Shown here: positions 25,516 to 35,862 of the stretch, piece after piece
How the letters are laid out: each line of letters starts with the position of its first letter
Position numbering within the stretch: position 1 is the stretch's first letter
From: Erythrobacter sp.
GTDB lineage: Bacteria; Pseudomonadota; Alphaproteobacteria; Sphingomonadales; Sphingomonadaceae
Assembly (NCBI GenBank): GCA_019739335.1
Contig: CP073261.1
Coordinates: 2,346,001-2,410,000 of the forward strand
Length of the DNA: 64,000 nucleotides
Direction of reading: 5' to 3'
Notes under the pieces: model-generated
What the model was told of the DNA's origin: nothing
What the model saw: the letters and a program-made list of their open reading frames with translations, nothing else
Databases searched by the model: none
Made by a program: the position numbers and the translations under genes

Positions 25516-26304
25516 TCAGGCCTCATCCTCTTCCGGCCCCAGCCCCAGTTCCGCGCGCAGGGCGTCGGCGGCGATCTGGCGGTTGCGCATGTCCTCCAGC
25601 TTGGCGGTGAGGCTGGCGAGCACTTCCTCCTCGTCCTCCTCTGCGCGCAAGGCAAATTCGCGCTCCAGCTCGACGAGAAGCTCGGCGCGCACGCGTTCGT
25701 AGAGCGGGTGGCCGGGGCGGATCTCGGCGGCGTAGCGTTCCGCGCGGCGATGGCGCAGGAAGAACATCACCAGCGCCTCATTATGCCTCCGTTCTGTGCC
25801 GATCAGCTGGCCGGAGGAGACCACCAGCCGCTCCTCCCCCTCGATCGCCCGGGCGAGCGCGCAGTCCTCCAGCCGCTGCACCCCGTAATCCACCGCCCGG
25901 TCCCACGCCGAGCAGAAGCCTTCCGCCCCGGGCCGCTGGCGCAGCTTGTAGAGCGCTTCCAGACTGGCCCCGATGTGGAGCGCCGCCTGCTTGACGATGC
26001 CGGTAGCGGCGAGATGGGCGATGAAGGCGCGCTGGCGATCGGGCGTGATCGAATTGCGGCGCGGCGCGACATGGGGGACGGGCGCGAAGCCGAGCAGCGG
26101 ATCGCTGTCGGGGAGGGGCTCGACGGGCGCGGTGACATAGCTCGTTGCCCGCGCCCGCGCGCGCACTGCCGGATTATAGCCTTTCGCGGGGAGGGGAAGT
26201 GCCGGGGTCTCGGCTACAGGGGGACGGTCTTCGGGCGCTTCTTCACCAGCAGGCCGGGGGATGGCGCGGGTGCGGGTGGCGGGGAGTTTGTCGGCGCGAC
26301 TCAT
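25516..26304 (-). CDS. Hypothetical protein with HTH-like central region
   Basis: 262 residues, not recognised by name. The N-terminal third is Pro/Ala-rich and likely disordered. Residues about 85-150 (ITPDRQRAFIAHLAATGIVK, AALHIGASLEALYKLRQRPG) look like a helix-turn-helix of terminase-small-subunit or homeodomain style with a Tyr-Lys-Leu-Arg recognition helix. The C-terminal part is a charged coiled coil (ELEREFALRAEEDEEEVLAS). The ending ELGLGPEEDEA is very acidic. Possibly DNA-binding. It has the high GC of the core genome, unlike the next two genes. Confidence 0.6.
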   Translation of the reverse strand: MSRADKLPATRTRAIPRPAGEEAPEDRPPVAETPALPLPAKGYNPAVRARARATSYVTAPVEPLPDSDPLLGFAPVPHVAPRRNSITPDRQRAFIAHLAATGIVKQAALHIGASLEALYKLRQRPGAEGFCSAWDRAVDYGVQRLEDCALARAIEGEERLVVSSGQLIGTERRHNEALVMFFLRHRRAERYAAEIRPGHPLYERVRAELLVELEREFALRAEEDEEEVLASLTAKLEDMRNRQIAADALRAELGLGPEEDEA

Positions 26305-26477
26305 GCGCGGGGGTGGAGCATGGGGGAGGGGGTGTAGGAAAGGGGTTTGGTCAACAGCGTATGTTAGGGCTTGCGCAAGGTCCCCGCTAGCAATTGGAAT
26401 GCATAGTCTTCAAATTGGGGGAAAGTCGTTTCTCAAGATGGCTCGTGGCGGTGTACCTAGATGTGAGGTTGATTGGA

Positions 26478-27071
26478 TCAATCTCCATCTGGCTTTGTGG
26501 ACTTTACTTCCTTGAGCGAACGGGATGCCCCAAACCCTTCTTTTTTCGGGAACGCTGACTTTATTTCTAATCGTCCCGGCGCCGCATCTCGAGTTGTTTG
26601 CTTCGCTTCAAAGCGTGCTTGCTCAAAGCGGATAGAGAGCGCGCGGCGAATTATGGACGGAATGCGCCCAGCCCGGGATACAATGTAGACAACCAAAGCC
26701 GCGACCGATGCATTTCCAATTCTCTGTAAAGCAGACTCAGTCTGCAAAAAATTAAGCATAACTGGGGTCTCAATTGTCAAAGTCATCAATATAAAAGTTG
26801 CAATGCCTGCACTTCCTAATATGCGAAACAAATCATCGATTGCCTCGGATATTTCTCTTTGGAGATCATCAATCTTGTAAACGGATTTCCCGCTTGAGTT
26901 AACTCCTTGCAGGAGGAGCGAAATCGTTGGCAATATTCCCGCTGCGAAAAGCCCCAGGAAGGTAACGCAAATCCGCGCTGTGTCTGCGGAGAAATGAGCA
27001 GGCGAAATTAGGCCGGCAAGCAGACCCACTGCCCCGACGCTCGCCCACGTTATCCACCGTCGAGATTGCAA
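26478..27071 (-). CDS. Four-helix membrane protein of a two-gene islet (RexB-like topology)
   Basis: 197 residues with four predicted membrane segments: WITWASVGAVGLLAGLI (7-23), ICVTFLGLFAAGILPTISLL (34-53), LFRILGSAGIATFILMTLTI (about 81-100), ASVAALVVYIVSRAG (about 120-134). A charged loop (KIDDLQREISEAIDDL) joins helices 2 and 3, and a basic cytoplasmic tail follows helix 4. Its start lies 22 bp inside the end of the 27050 gene, so the pair is translationally coupled. No family recognised. Gene order and four-helix topology recall lambda RexB, an ion-channel-like exclusion protein. That is inference from architecture only. Base composition is lower in GC than the surroundings, suggesting transfer. 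Confidence 0.6.
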   Translation of the reverse strand: MQSRRWITWASVGAVGLLAGLISPAHFSADTARICVTFLGLFAAGILPTISLLLQGVNSSGKSVYKIDDLQREISEAIDDLFRILGSAGIATFILMTLTIETPVMLNFLQTESALQRIGNASVAALVVYIVSRAGRIPSIIRRALSIRFEQARFEAKQTTRDAAPGRLEIKSAFPKKEGFGASRSLKEVKSTKPDGD

Positions 27072-28054
27072 TCAATTTTCCCTTCCGCTGCCCAATCTCT
27101 CAGCGTGTTCACAATCTGTTCTACAGCATGTGACGGATCGAGCAAGGTTCCTTCGGCGTCGACTTGGCAAGTGGAGGTGAGTTTGCGCAACCCTCCTTTT
27201 TCGGTTCCATCGGGGCCGCGCAGCCCCAGATCGTCCGCGTCGATGTTTCGCAATGCTTCGTTTATCGTTGCGCGCGAAATCGCGCGACGTCGCCCCTTAC
27301 GCTTTATAACGACTTTGAAGAACCCTTCTAGCCATCCGTCGTCGGGCACCTCATCTTCAATCGCGGCGATTGCAGCGTCGTCCCAGCCGAGTGTGCGCAA
27401 GACATCGAGCACGGTTGCCCCCTCGCGCCTCGCTCTTGCTGCCTCATCTTCGATTACTCTCCCAACCTCTTCGAGCATCGCTCCGCGATTCGGCTCGGCG
27501 CTAACTGTAAGTTCAGCGGTAGCGGGAAGCTCGCGTCCATCGGCAGCCAGAAACTCAGCATTCAGAATAACAGCTTCGCCAGGTTGAAGCTGTCTATCTC
27601 GTTGCAAGAGAGCAGTTAAATATCTCTCAAGCGTCTTTCCCTTGACGGATTGATTTTCGATTAGGCCGACATGATTATCCACAACCGCGAAGTAAAGAAC
27701 TCCTTTCAGAACACGCGCATCATCTCCGATGTTTACTTGCTCAAGAAGATACTCTTCAGTGTCGTTTTCTAAAGAGTCGAGCACAGCAGCCACATCAGCG
27801 CCTTCTGTAAGGTGGATGAGCTGCCCGTAAAAGAAACGATTCTCCCAACTGTCGGGCTCGGAGACCTTGTTGAGAATTACAAATGAGCCGTCTTGATCGA
27901 GGTCGATAATTCGCGCGCGCGCATTTGCTCCAACTTGCTGGCCGTCATGAACTCCCAGAAGAGCATCTACAATCGAGTTTTTCAGAACGAAATCATCGGT
28001 TAGGTCGTCCAGCTTGGTCTGTCGATACTGCACGGTACAGCGCTTTCTCGTCAT
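27050..28054 (-). CDS. Cytosolic protein of a two-gene islet (RexA-like, candidate defence)
   Basis: 334 residues from the ATG at 28054, which has AGGA eight bases upstream; the open frame extends to 28222 but that part is poor coding sequence. No membrane segments. N-terminal half: CTVQYRQTK, then SIVDALLGVHDGQQVGANAR, a beta-rich section, and GVLYFAVVDNHVGLIENQSV. C-terminal half: a helical Glu/Asp-rich segment (DVLRTLGWDDAAIAAIEDEV) and a basic KVVIKRKGRRRAISRATINE. The N-terminal order (Y-R, then a V-G-x-N turn, beta strands, a 'dxxgf' strand) resembles lambda RexA on reading, but similarity is weak. Overlaps the membrane-protein gene. Function unknown; an exclusion role is a hypothesis. 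Confidence 0.55.
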   Translation of the reverse strand: MTRKRCTVQYRQTKLDDLTDDFVLKNSIVDALLGVHDGQQVGANARARIIDLDQDGSFVILNKVSEPDSWENRFFYGQLIHLTEGADVAAVLDSLENDTEEYLLEQVNIGDDARVLKGVLYFAVVDNHVGLIENQSVKGKTLERYLTALLQRDRQLQPGEAVILNAEFLAADGRELPATAELTVSAEPNRGAMLEEVGRVIEDEAARARREGATVLDVLRTLGWDDAAIAAIEDEVPDDGWLEGFFKVVIKRKGRRRAISRATINEALRNIDADDLGLRGPDGTEKGGLRKLTSTCQVDAEGTLLDPSHAVEQIVNTLRDWAAEGKIDCNLDGG

Positions 28055-28222
28055 AACATCGTTCCTAAAATCATTGTTCTGAATGCAGTTCGCAGCCGAG
28101 ATTATAGTCGGCATCTTGAGTTGGCAACCGCGCCCGCGCGAATGCAAACCGTTGATGTTCGCTTTTACATCGGCTTCACGTCTGTCGCAGCCAGACGTTA
28201 TCGAATCATCTTCACTCATCAA

Positions 28223-28427
28223 GGCAGCAATTTCACTGAATTCGCCTAAGTTGAAAGGAGGATTATACAGGCGAATTCGCTCCTTGGGACGTGATTGATT
28301 TCTCCCTCATCCGGCTACGTTTCACTTTCGCTAGTGCACCGAAGAATTCAGCTTCATCAGCGCGCTTATCACCTGCGACTCTTCGACCAACTGCGATGCC
28401 CAAAGGATGCTACACGTCCTCCAACCC
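28223..28427. other. Non-coding right edge of the low-GC islet
   Basis: Between the 27050 gene and the str-operon promoter region I see no convincing reading frame, tRNA or repeat. The DNA is AT-richer than the ribosomal genes to the right and contains scattered direct bits of GAATTC and AGGCGAATTCGC. It probably holds the promoter of the islet pair on the minus strand. Confidence 0.4.
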
Positions 28428-28456
28428 TTGACCCCCACCCCAAACCCCACTAAGGG
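28428..28456 (+). promoter_or_regulatory. Candidate promoter of the str operon
   Basis: TTGACC (28428-28433), 17-bp spacer, TAAGGG (28451-28456). The -35 is near consensus, the -10 weak. It is the best sigma70-like match upstream of rpsL and would give a leader of about 440 nt containing the hairpin at 28528. Confidence 0.45.
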
Positions 28457-28527
28457 CACCCCCATCCGGAGCCAGCCCTTGCGGCCAGCCTTGGACAGAT
28501 AGAGCTGAACATTGCCGGTTACGTCCC

Positions 28528-28559
28528 GGGGCTCCTCACTGACAAGCGAGGGGCTCTTT
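28528..28559 (+). terminator. Terminator-like hairpin in the rpsL leader
   Basis: GGGCTCCTC (28528-28536) pairs over nine positions, two of them G-U, with GAGGGGCTC (28547-28555), followed by TTTT. It lies between the candidate str promoter and rpsL, so it could be an attenuator, or end a separate short RNA of about 90 nt. Confidence 0.55.
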
Positions 28560-28693
28560 TCTATTGCAGCCGCGGCTTTCGCAAGAGAGCAAGGCTGGGG
28601 GCAGCCGTCAAAGTAACCCGGTGCCGCAATGCGGATGGGTGGAGTGTTTCAGGCTCGTGCAGGTTCGCCAGTCCGGCACCGTCAAGGACAATG

Positions 28694-28715
28694 TCCTTCG
28701 ACAGGTTCGGGACGA
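28694..28715. repeat. Partial CCTTCGACAGG-type repeat in the rpsL leader
   Basis: TCCTTCGACAGGTTCGGGAC is a variant of the CTCATCCTGAGCCTGTCGAAGG family present at 29922, 59849 and 59907. This copy is single and degenerate. The rest of 28560-28908 contains no clear gene; it is GC-rich leader sequence of rpsL. Confidence 0.6.
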
Positions 28716-28908
28716 GCGGGCCTTGGCATGGTCCTCACCTCCATTCCGCCTGCCAGTCGGCACCTCGAGACAGGCTCCCGCCTCGCGTGGAAGGATTGCG
28801 GTTTGCGCCGCGCTCCCTTCAGCAAAAGTGGGAACCGGTTTTGCGCCCGGAAGGGGCGCGCTGGCTCGGCAATAAGGCCGGGCCAGAAAACAAGGTGAAG
28901 AGAAATCA

Positions 28909-29280
28909 ATGCCGACTATCAACCAGCTGGTGCGGATGCCGCGCAAGCCCGTCAAGGCCAAGTCCAAAGTGCCGGCGATGGAAGCCAACCCGCAGAAGCG
29001 CGGTGTTTGCACGCGCGTCTATACGACGACCCCGAAGAAGCCGAACTCGGCGCTGCGCAAGGTGGCCAAGATCCGCCTGACCAACCAGCGCGAAGTGATC
29101 GCCTACATCCCCGGTGAAGGCCACAACCTGCAGGAACACTCCGTGGTGCTGATCCGCGGCGGCCGTGTGCGCGACCTTCCCGGCGTGCGTTACCACGTGC
29201 TGCGCGGCGTGCTCGACACGCAGGGCGTGAAGGACCGCAAGCAGAGCCGTTCGAAGTACGGCGCCAAGCGTCCGAAGTAA
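28909..29280 (+). CDS. rpsL: 30S ribosomal protein S12
   Basis: 123 residues, standard length. First gene of the str operon; S12 sits at the decoding centre. The conserved [20 protein letters not shown] retains the Lys (position 43 in E. coli numbering) whose change gives streptomycin resistance, so the sequence looks streptomycin-sensitive type. [20 protein letters not shown] and the [15 protein letters not shown] end are canonical. RBS GGTGAAGAG precedes the ATG. A perfect 18-bp inverted repeat follows before rpsG. Confidence 0.98.
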   Translation: MPTINQLVRMPRKPVKAKSKVPAMEANPQKRGVCTRVYTTTPKKPNSALRKVAKIRLTNQREVIAYIPGEGHNLQEHSVVLIRGGRVRDLPGVRYHVLRGVLDTQGVKDRKQSRSKYGAKRPK

Positions 29281-29298
29281 GGTCTAGTCGCGGCGGCG

Positions 29299-29363
29299 GC
29301 CCGCTCCCCCACCCGGACACCATACCTCTGGTAGTCTCTGGGTGGCCGGGTGGGGGAGCGGGC
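29299..29363. repeat. Perfect 18-bp inverted repeat between rpsL and rpsG
   Basis: GCCCGCTCCCCCACCCGG (29299-29316) pairs without mismatch with CCGGGTGGGGGAGCGGGC (29346-29363); the loop is 29 nt. No T-run follows. A very stable GC stem inside the str operon transcript, placed 53 bp before the rpsG ATG. Possible mRNA-processing or translational-control site. Confidence 0.85.
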
Positions 29364-29416
29364 TGGTGCCGCAAGGCGACCCGGACGGGTCGCCGCATTC
29401 CGAAGGAATTAAGAAG

Positions 29417-29887
29417 ATGTCACGTCGTCGTCGTCCCGAAAAGCGGGTCATCCTGCCCGATCCCAAGTTCGGGGATCAGATCCTGTCCAAGTTCATGAAC
29501 AACCTCATGCTCGACGGGAAGAAAGCCGTTGCCGAAGGTATCGTCTACACCGCGCTCGACGTGGTGCAGGCCAAGGCCAAGGCCGATCCGATCGCGCTGT
29601 TCCACGATGCGCTGAACAATGTGAAGCCGCAGGTCGAAGTGCGCAGCCGCCGTGTCGGTGGTGCCACCTACCAGGTGCCTGTGGAGGTTCGCCCCGAGCG
29701 TGCCCAGGCGCTGGCGATCCGCTGGCTGATCACCGCCGCGCGCGGTCGCGCCGAAACCACCATGAGCGCGCGCCTTTCGGGCGAGCTGATGGATGCGGCC
29801 AACAATCGCGGCAACGCGGTGAAGAAGCGCGAAGACACGCACCGCATGGCGGACGCGAACCGCGCTTTCTCGCACTACCGCTGGTAG
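29417..29887 (+). CDS. rpsG: 30S ribosomal protein S7
   Basis: 156 residues from the ATG at 29417 with AGGAATTAAGAAG upstream. S7 nucleates assembly of the 30S head and is an autogenous regulator of the str operon in E. coli. The [20 protein letters not shown] start and [19 protein letters not shown] and [14 protein letters not shown] are canonical. Second gene of rpsL-rpsG-fusA-tuf. The upstream frame to 29342 runs through the inverted repeat and is not coding. Confidence 0.98.
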   Translation: MSRRRRPEKRVILPDPKFGDQILSKFMNNLMLDGKKAVAEGIVYTALDVVQAKAKADPIALFHDALNNVKPQVEVRSRRVGGATYQVPVEVRPERAQALAIRWLITAARGRAETTMSARLSGELMDAANNRGNAVKKREDTHRMADANRAFSHYRW

Positions 29888-29921
29888 TCGGGATTAGCTT
29901 GTAGGCCTCCCTTTGGCGGCG

Positions 29922-29943
29922 CTCATCCTGAGCCTGTCGAAGG
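29922..29943. repeat. CTCATCCTGAGCCTGTCGAAGG repeat
   Basis: Single copy of a widespread proteobacterial short repeat in the rpsG-fusA gap. Related copies are at 28694, 59849 and 59907. One arm only, so no strong hairpin here. Confidence 0.8.
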
Positions 29944-30024
29944 GCGGCCTTCAAGCTGTCACATTCGATACTATATGGAGGGGGCGCGATCCGTTCGCTC
30001 CTCCGAAACGCTAAGGAAATCCAC

Positions 30025-32157
30025 ATGGCCCGCGAGTATCCGCTCGACCGCTATCGCAATATCGGCATCATGGCGCACATCGATGCCGGCAAGACCACCA
30101 CGACCGAACGCATCCTGTATTATACCGGCAAGTCCTACAAGATCGGCGAAGTGCACGATGGCGCGGCGACGATGGACTGGATGGAACAGGAGCAGGAGCG
30201 CGGGATCACCATTACGTCCGCCGCGACGACCACCTTCTGGACGCCCGAGGATCCGACGATGGATCCGCGCTCGGCTCCCGATGACCTGCGTGCGGAGATG
30301 CCGAAGTACCGCATCAACATCATCGACACGCCCGGCCACGTGGACTTCACCATCGAAGTCGAACGCTCGCTGCGCGTGCTCGACGGAGCTGTGGCCGTGT
30401 TCGACGGTGTAGCCGGGGTTGAGCCGCAGTCCGAAACCGTCTGGCGCCAGGCCGACAAGTACGGCGTCCCCCGGATGTGCTTCATCAACAAATTGGACCG
30501 CACCGGCGCCGACTTCTACTACTGCGTGCAGTCGATCATCGATCGCCTCGGCGCGACCCCGCTGGTGCTTTACCTGCCGATCGGCGCGGAAAGCAGCCTC
30601 AAGGGCGTGGTCGATCTGGTGAACAACCGCGGCATCGTCTGGCAGGCGGAAGATCTCGGCGCGAAGTACGAGTTCATCGATATTCCGGAAGACCTGGCCG
30701 ACAAGGCCGCCGAATACCGTGAGCGGCTGATCGAACTCGTCGTCGAACAGGACGATGAGATCATGGAAGCCTACCTCGAAGGCAACGAGCCCGACGTGGC
30801 GACGATCAAGAGCCTGATCCGCAAGGGCACTATGGATCGCAAGTTCGTGCCCGTCACCTGCGGTTCGGCGTTCAAGAACAAGGGCGTCCAGCCGCTGCTC
30901 GACGCTGTGGTCGATTACATGCCGAGCCCACTCGACGTTCCCGCGATCAAGGGCGTGCTGCCCGACAGCGACGAGGAAGCCGAGCGTCCGTCGAGCGACG
31001 ACGCGCCGTTCTCCGCGCTGGCGTTCAAGATCATGAACGATCCCTTCGTCGGTTCGCTCACCTTCACCCGCATCTATTCGGGCAAGCTGACCAAGGGTCA
31101 GGTCCTGAACTCGGTGAAGGACAAGAAGGAAAAGATCGGCCGCATGCTGCTGATGCACTCGAACAACCGCGAGGATATCGAAGAAGCCTTCGCGGGCGAC
31201 ATCGTCGCGCTGGCGGGTATGAAGGACACCACCACCGGCGATACGCTGTGTGACATGGCGAATCCGATCATTCTTGAGAGGATGGAATTCCCCGAGCCGG
31301 TGATCGAACTTTCGGTGGAGCCCAAGACCAAGGCCGACCAGGAAAAGATGGGCGTTGCGCTCAATCGTCTTGCTGCCGAGGATCCCTCGTTCCGCGTTTC
31401 AACCGATCACGAATCGGGCCAGACGATCATCAAGGGCATGGGTGAACTGCATCTCGACATTCTGGTCGATCGCATGCGCCGTGAATTCAAGGTGGAAGCC
31501 AATGTCGGTGCACCGCAGGTGGCCTACCGTGAATCGCTGGCTCGTGCCGTGGATGTCGATTACACTCACAAGAAGCAGTCGGGTGGTTCGGGCCAGTTCG
31601 GTCGTGCCAAGGTTACGGTAACACCGGGCGAGCGCGGCCAGGGCATCATCTTTTCGGACGAGGTCAAGGGCGGTAACATTCCGAAGGAATATATCCCCGC
31701 GATCGAGAAGGGCATGCGCGAGCAGGCTGAAAGCGGTCACCTGATCGGCTTCCCGCTGATCGACTTCACGATCAAGCTGACCGACGGCGCCTACCACGAC
31801 GTCGACTCCAGCGCGATCGCGTTCGAAATCTGCGGCCGTGGCGCAATGCGCGAAGTGGCGGAAAAGGCAGGCATCAAGCTGCTCGAACCGATCATGAAGG
31901 TCGAGGTCGTGACTCCCGAGGATTACCTCGGCGATGTCATCGGCGATCTCAACTCGCGGCGTGGCCAGATCCAGGGCACCGACACGCGGGGCAATGCCCA
32001 GGCGGTGGAAGCCAATGTGCCGCTCGCCAACATGTTCGGCTACGTGAACGAGCTGCGCTCTTTCACCCAGGGCCGGGCCAACTACTCGATGCAGTTCAGC
32101 CACTATGACGAAGTCCCGTCCAACGTGGCGGCGGAGATCAAGGAGAAGCTTGCCTAA
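30025..32157 (+). CDS. fusA: Translation elongation factor G
   Basis: 710 residues. GTPase driving ribosomal translocation. G1 [16 protein letters not shown]2 [11 protein letters not shown]3 DTPGHVDF, G4 NKLDRTGA, followed by domains II-V ending [18 protein letters not shown]. There is an insertion of about 15-20 residues between TTFW and [10 protein letters not shown] ([20 protein letters not shown]) where E. coli has a shorter loop; the alphaproteobacterial norm is longer and sphingomonads vary here. In the str operon between rpsG and tuf. Confidence 0.98.
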   Translation: MAREYPLDRYRNIGIMAHIDAGKTTTTERILYYTGKSYKIGEVHDGAATMDWMEQEQERGITITSAATTTFWTPEDPTMDPRSAPDDLRAEMPKYRINIIDTPGHVDFTIEVERSLRVLDGAVAVFDGVAGVEPQSETVWRQADKYGVPRMCFINKLDRTGADFYYCVQSIIDRLGATPLVLYLPIGAESSLKGVVDLVNNRGIVWQAEDLGAKYEFIDIPEDLADKAAEYRERLIELVVEQDDEIMEAYLEGNEPDVATIKSLIRKGTMDRKFVPVTCGSAFKNKGVQPLLDAVVDYMPSPLDVPAIKGVLPDSDEEAERPSSDDAPFSALAFKIMNDPFVGSLTFTRIYSGKLTKGQVLNSVKDKKEKIGRMLLMHSNNREDIEEAFAGDIVALAGMKDTTTGDTLCDMANPIILERMEFPEPVIELSVEPKTKADQEKMGVALNRLAAEDPSFRVSTDHESGQTIIKGMGELHLDILVDRMRREFKVEANVGAPQVAYRESLARAVDVDYTHKKQSGGSGQFGRAKVTVTPGERGQGIIFSDEVKGGNIPKEYIPAIEKGMREQAESGHLIGFPLIDFTIKLTDGAYHDVDSSAIAFEICGRGAMREVAEKAGIKLLEPIMKVEVVTPEDYLGDVIGDLNSRRGQIQGTDTRGNAQAVEANVPLANMFGYVNELRSFTQGRANYSMQFSHYDEVPSNVAAEIKEKLA

Positions 32158-32251
32158 GGTCAGGCAAGCGTCTAGGGGCGGCGCCTGTTTCAACGGGTGC
32201 CGCTTCCTCTCCCGGTGTGATTCACTTTTTACAGACAGAGGTTTTTGAGAA

Positions 32252-33442
<1,191 letters not shown>

Positions 33443-33478
33443 TTCCTGCCGCGCCAACCGGCGCAGCGGAGCAAAAGC

Positions 33479-33515
33479 GGCCCGGCACTCCAATTGAGTG
33501 CCGGGCCCTTTTTTT
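33479..33515 (+). terminator. Strong terminator after tuf
   Basis: GGCCCGGCACTC (33479-33490), loop CAATT, GAGTGCCGGGCC (33496-33507), then eight consecutive T. It ends the str operon and separates it from the S10 operon. Confidence 0.92.
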
Positions 33516-33588
33516 GAAGGCGCTGCTTGCGGGCAGGGCGGCTTGGCGCGAGGCAATCGAGGCCGGTGAAATTCACCGATTTCGGGGG

Positions 33589-33617
33589 TTGCCAGCGAGG
33601 GGTCTCCACCGTATACG
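33589..33617 (+). promoter_or_regulatory. Promoter of the S10 operon
   Basis: TTGCCA (33589-33594), 17-bp spacer, TATACG (33612-33617): a good sigma70-type match located just after the tuf terminator. It predicts a leader of about 140 nt containing the hairpin at 33663. Confidence 0.65.
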
Positions 33618-33662
33618 CGCCCTCACAGGCGGAGATTCGTTTCCGCCGATTGAAATTTTTCG

Positions 33663-33714
33663 AAGGCCGCCCGTTCCGGGAAACCGGGGATAGCGGGGCG
33701 GGCCTTTGTTTTTT
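33663..33714 (+). terminator. Attenuator-like hairpin in the S10 leader
   Basis: AAGGCCGCCC (33663-33672) pairs with GGGCGGGCCTT (33696-33706) with one bulge. TTTGTTTTTT follows. It lies between the S10 promoter and rpsJ, the place where E. coli has its L4-responsive attenuator. Confidence 0.65.
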
Positions 33715-33761
33715 GCGGTTTGGCAACAGGCCGCTTGGCTCTTTCGCATCGGTAGTGGAAC

Positions 33762-34073
<312 letters not shown>

Positions 34074-34089
34074 TGCGCTGATAGTCCTC

Positions 34090-34290
34090 CGGTCCGGACT
34101 TTAAACGGACCGAGAATTTCGGGGCTCTATGGCCCCGCCGGTTCCAGACCGGCAAGACATAGGGATACCGCCGGGCCCTCCTTCGGGAGAACATGGTCCG
34201 GGCCGCGTCCCCCGTCTCGCTCAAGCCGCCACCCGGCAGTTTGCGCAATTCAGCCCGGACGGGGCGGCGTTTCGAAAATTCGGGCTGACA
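34090..34290 (+). ncRNA. Multi-hairpin element between rpsJ and rplC (candidate cis-regulatory RNA)
   Basis: In 200 nt I count five potential hairpins in series: GGTCCG/CGGACC, GGGGC/GCCCC around CTCTATG, GCCGGT/ACCGGC, GGCCC/GGGCC around CTCCTTCGGGAG, and CAGCCCG/CGGGCTG near the rplC RBS. There is no convincing reading frame. The position before L3 (rplC) and L4 (rplD) suggests a ribosomal-protein-binding or processing element; no known Rfam class is recognised by eye. Confidence 0.5.
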
Positions 34291-34336
34291 TGCACCTGGG
34301 GATGGTCCTCTTGTGCCTCTGTAAGGAGTTTGCGTG

Positions 34337-35236
34337 ATGCGCAGTGGCGTGATCGCTAAGAAAGTCGGGATGACCCGCCTGTTCCAGGAGGATGGACGTC
34401 ACGTTCCCGTGACCGTTCTTTCGCTGGAAGGCTGCCAGGTCACCGGGAATCGCACCGCCGATCGTGATGGATATTTCTCCGTCCAGCTCGGCGCGGGCGA
34501 TGCCAAGCACAAGAATGTCAACAAGCCGCAGCGCGAAGCTTTCGCCAAGGCCGAAGTCGGCCTGAAGCAGAAGGTTGCCGAATTCCGCGTCGCGAACGAG
34601 GAGGGTCTCCTTCCCGTCGGCGCGACGATCACGGCTGATCACTTCATTGCTGGGCAGATGGTCGACGTCACCGGCCACACCGTCGGCAAGGGTTTTGCCG
34701 GTGTCATGAAGCGTTGGGGCTTCGGTGGCCTGCGCGCATCGCACGGTGTTTCCGTCTCGCACCGTTCGCACGGTTCGACCGGTCAGCGCCAGGATCCGGG
34801 CAAGGTCTTCAAGAACAAGAAGATGGCTGGCCACATGGGCGATCGTCAGCGCACCCAGCAGAACCTCGAAGTCGTGCGCACCGACGCCGATCGCGGCCTG
34901 ATCTTCGTCAAGGGCTCGGTGCCCGGCGCGAAGAATGGCTGGCTGCTGGTCAAGGACGCGGTCAAGATCCCGTTGCCTGAAGGCGTGCCGTTCCCCGGCG
35001 CAATGCGTCGCAACGCTGCTGAAACCGCAAGCGATGATGCTGTGCCCGGCATGGTCGAATCGGCCGCCGAGCATGAAGTGAACCCCGCAGTGGACGTGGC
35101 GACGCAGGAGCGGCTTGCTGAAGAGCAGCAGTCCGGTGCCGATGCCGTGGAAGCCCCGGCAGACGACCAGAACAATGCGCCCGCAGCCGACACCGGCTCG
35201 GACGAAAGCCCAAAATCTGAAAATGGGGAGTCCTGA
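34337..35236 (+). CDS. rplC: 50S ribosomal protein L3 with long acidic C-terminal extension
   Basis: 299 residues from the ATG at 34337 (AAGGAG eight bases upstream). L3 binds near the 3' end of 23S rRNA. Core: [64 protein letters not shown]. The core ends near [13 protein letters not shown] (about residue 225). The remaining 70 residues are a Glu/Asp/Ala-rich low-complexity tail ending in [10 protein letters not shown]. coli L3 is 209 residues. The tail is probably disordered on the ribosome surface. Confidence 0.97.
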   Translation: MRSGVIAKKVGMTRLFQEDGRHVPVTVLSLEGCQVTGNRTADRDGYFSVQLGAGDAKHKNVNKPQREAFAKAEVGLKQKVAEFRVANEEGLLPVGATITADHFIAGQMVDVTGHTVGKGFAGVMKRWGFGGLRASHGVSVSHRSHGSTGQRQDPGKVFKNKKMAGHMGDRQRTQQNLEVVRTDADRGLIFVKGSVPGAKNGWLLVKDAVKIPLPEGVPFPGAMRRNAAETASDDAVPGMVESAAEHEVNPAVDVATQERLAEEQQSGADAVEAPADDQNNAPAADTGSDESPKSENGES

Positions 35237-35238
35237 TC

Positions 35239-35862
35239 GTGAAGGTCAAGGTCCAGAAAATCGACGGCAAGGCTGCCGGCGACGTGGAACTCAACGATGC
35301 CGTCTTCGGTGTCGAGCCACGCGCTGATATCCTGCACCGCGTGGTAACGTGGCAGCTCGAAAAGCGCCGCGGCACCGCCCGTCCGACGCGCGAGCGTTCG
35401 GATGTTGCCCGCACCGGCAAGAAGTTCGGCAAGCAGAAGGGTTCCGGCGGCGCTCGCCACGGCAACCGTCGCGCCCCGATCTTCATCGGCGGCGGTAAGG
35501 CCCACGGTGCGCGCAAGCGTGACTTCGAGCCTTCGCTGAACAAGAAGATCCGCGCGCTCGGCCTCAAGATGGCACTGAGCAGCAAGGCAAAGGACGGTCT
35601 CGTGATCGTCGACAGCCTCGATCTGTCCGATGCCAAGACGAAGGCGCTCAAGGGCCACTTCGACAAGAACGGCTGGAACCGCAAGGTGCTGGTGATCGGT
35701 GGCGAAAGCGTCAGTGATGGTTTTGCCAAGGCCGTGCGCAACCTGCCGGGTGTCAACGTGATGCCGGCTGTCGGTGCGAACGTCTATGACATCCTCAACC
35801 ACGACACGCTGGTCCTCACCAAGGACGCTGTCGAAAAGCTGGAGGCGCGTTTCAATGGCTAA
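35239..35862 (+). CDS. rplD: 50S ribosomal protein L4
   Basis: 207 residues. L4 reaches the exit tunnel and, in E. coli, represses the S10 operon. [20 protein letters not shown] (the rRNA-binding loop), [20 protein letters not shown], and the end [18 protein letters not shown]. Two bases after rplC; overlaps rplW by eight bases. Confidence 0.97.
   Translation: MKVKVQKIDGKAAGDVELNDAVFGVEPRADILHRVVTWQLEKRRGTARPTRERSDVARTGKKFGKQKGSGGARHGNRRAPIFIGGGKAHGARKRDFEPSLNKKIRALGLKMALSSKAKDGLVIVDSLDLSDAKTKALKGHFDKNGWNRKVLVIGGESVSDGFAKAVRNLPGVNVMPAVGANVYDILNHDTLVLTKDAVEKLEARFNG

Noticed and set aside
28560..28908. Small open frames in the rpsL leader
   Set aside because: Several 75-130 residue frames overlap on both strands with no RBS or conserved motif; they are treated as non-coding leader.
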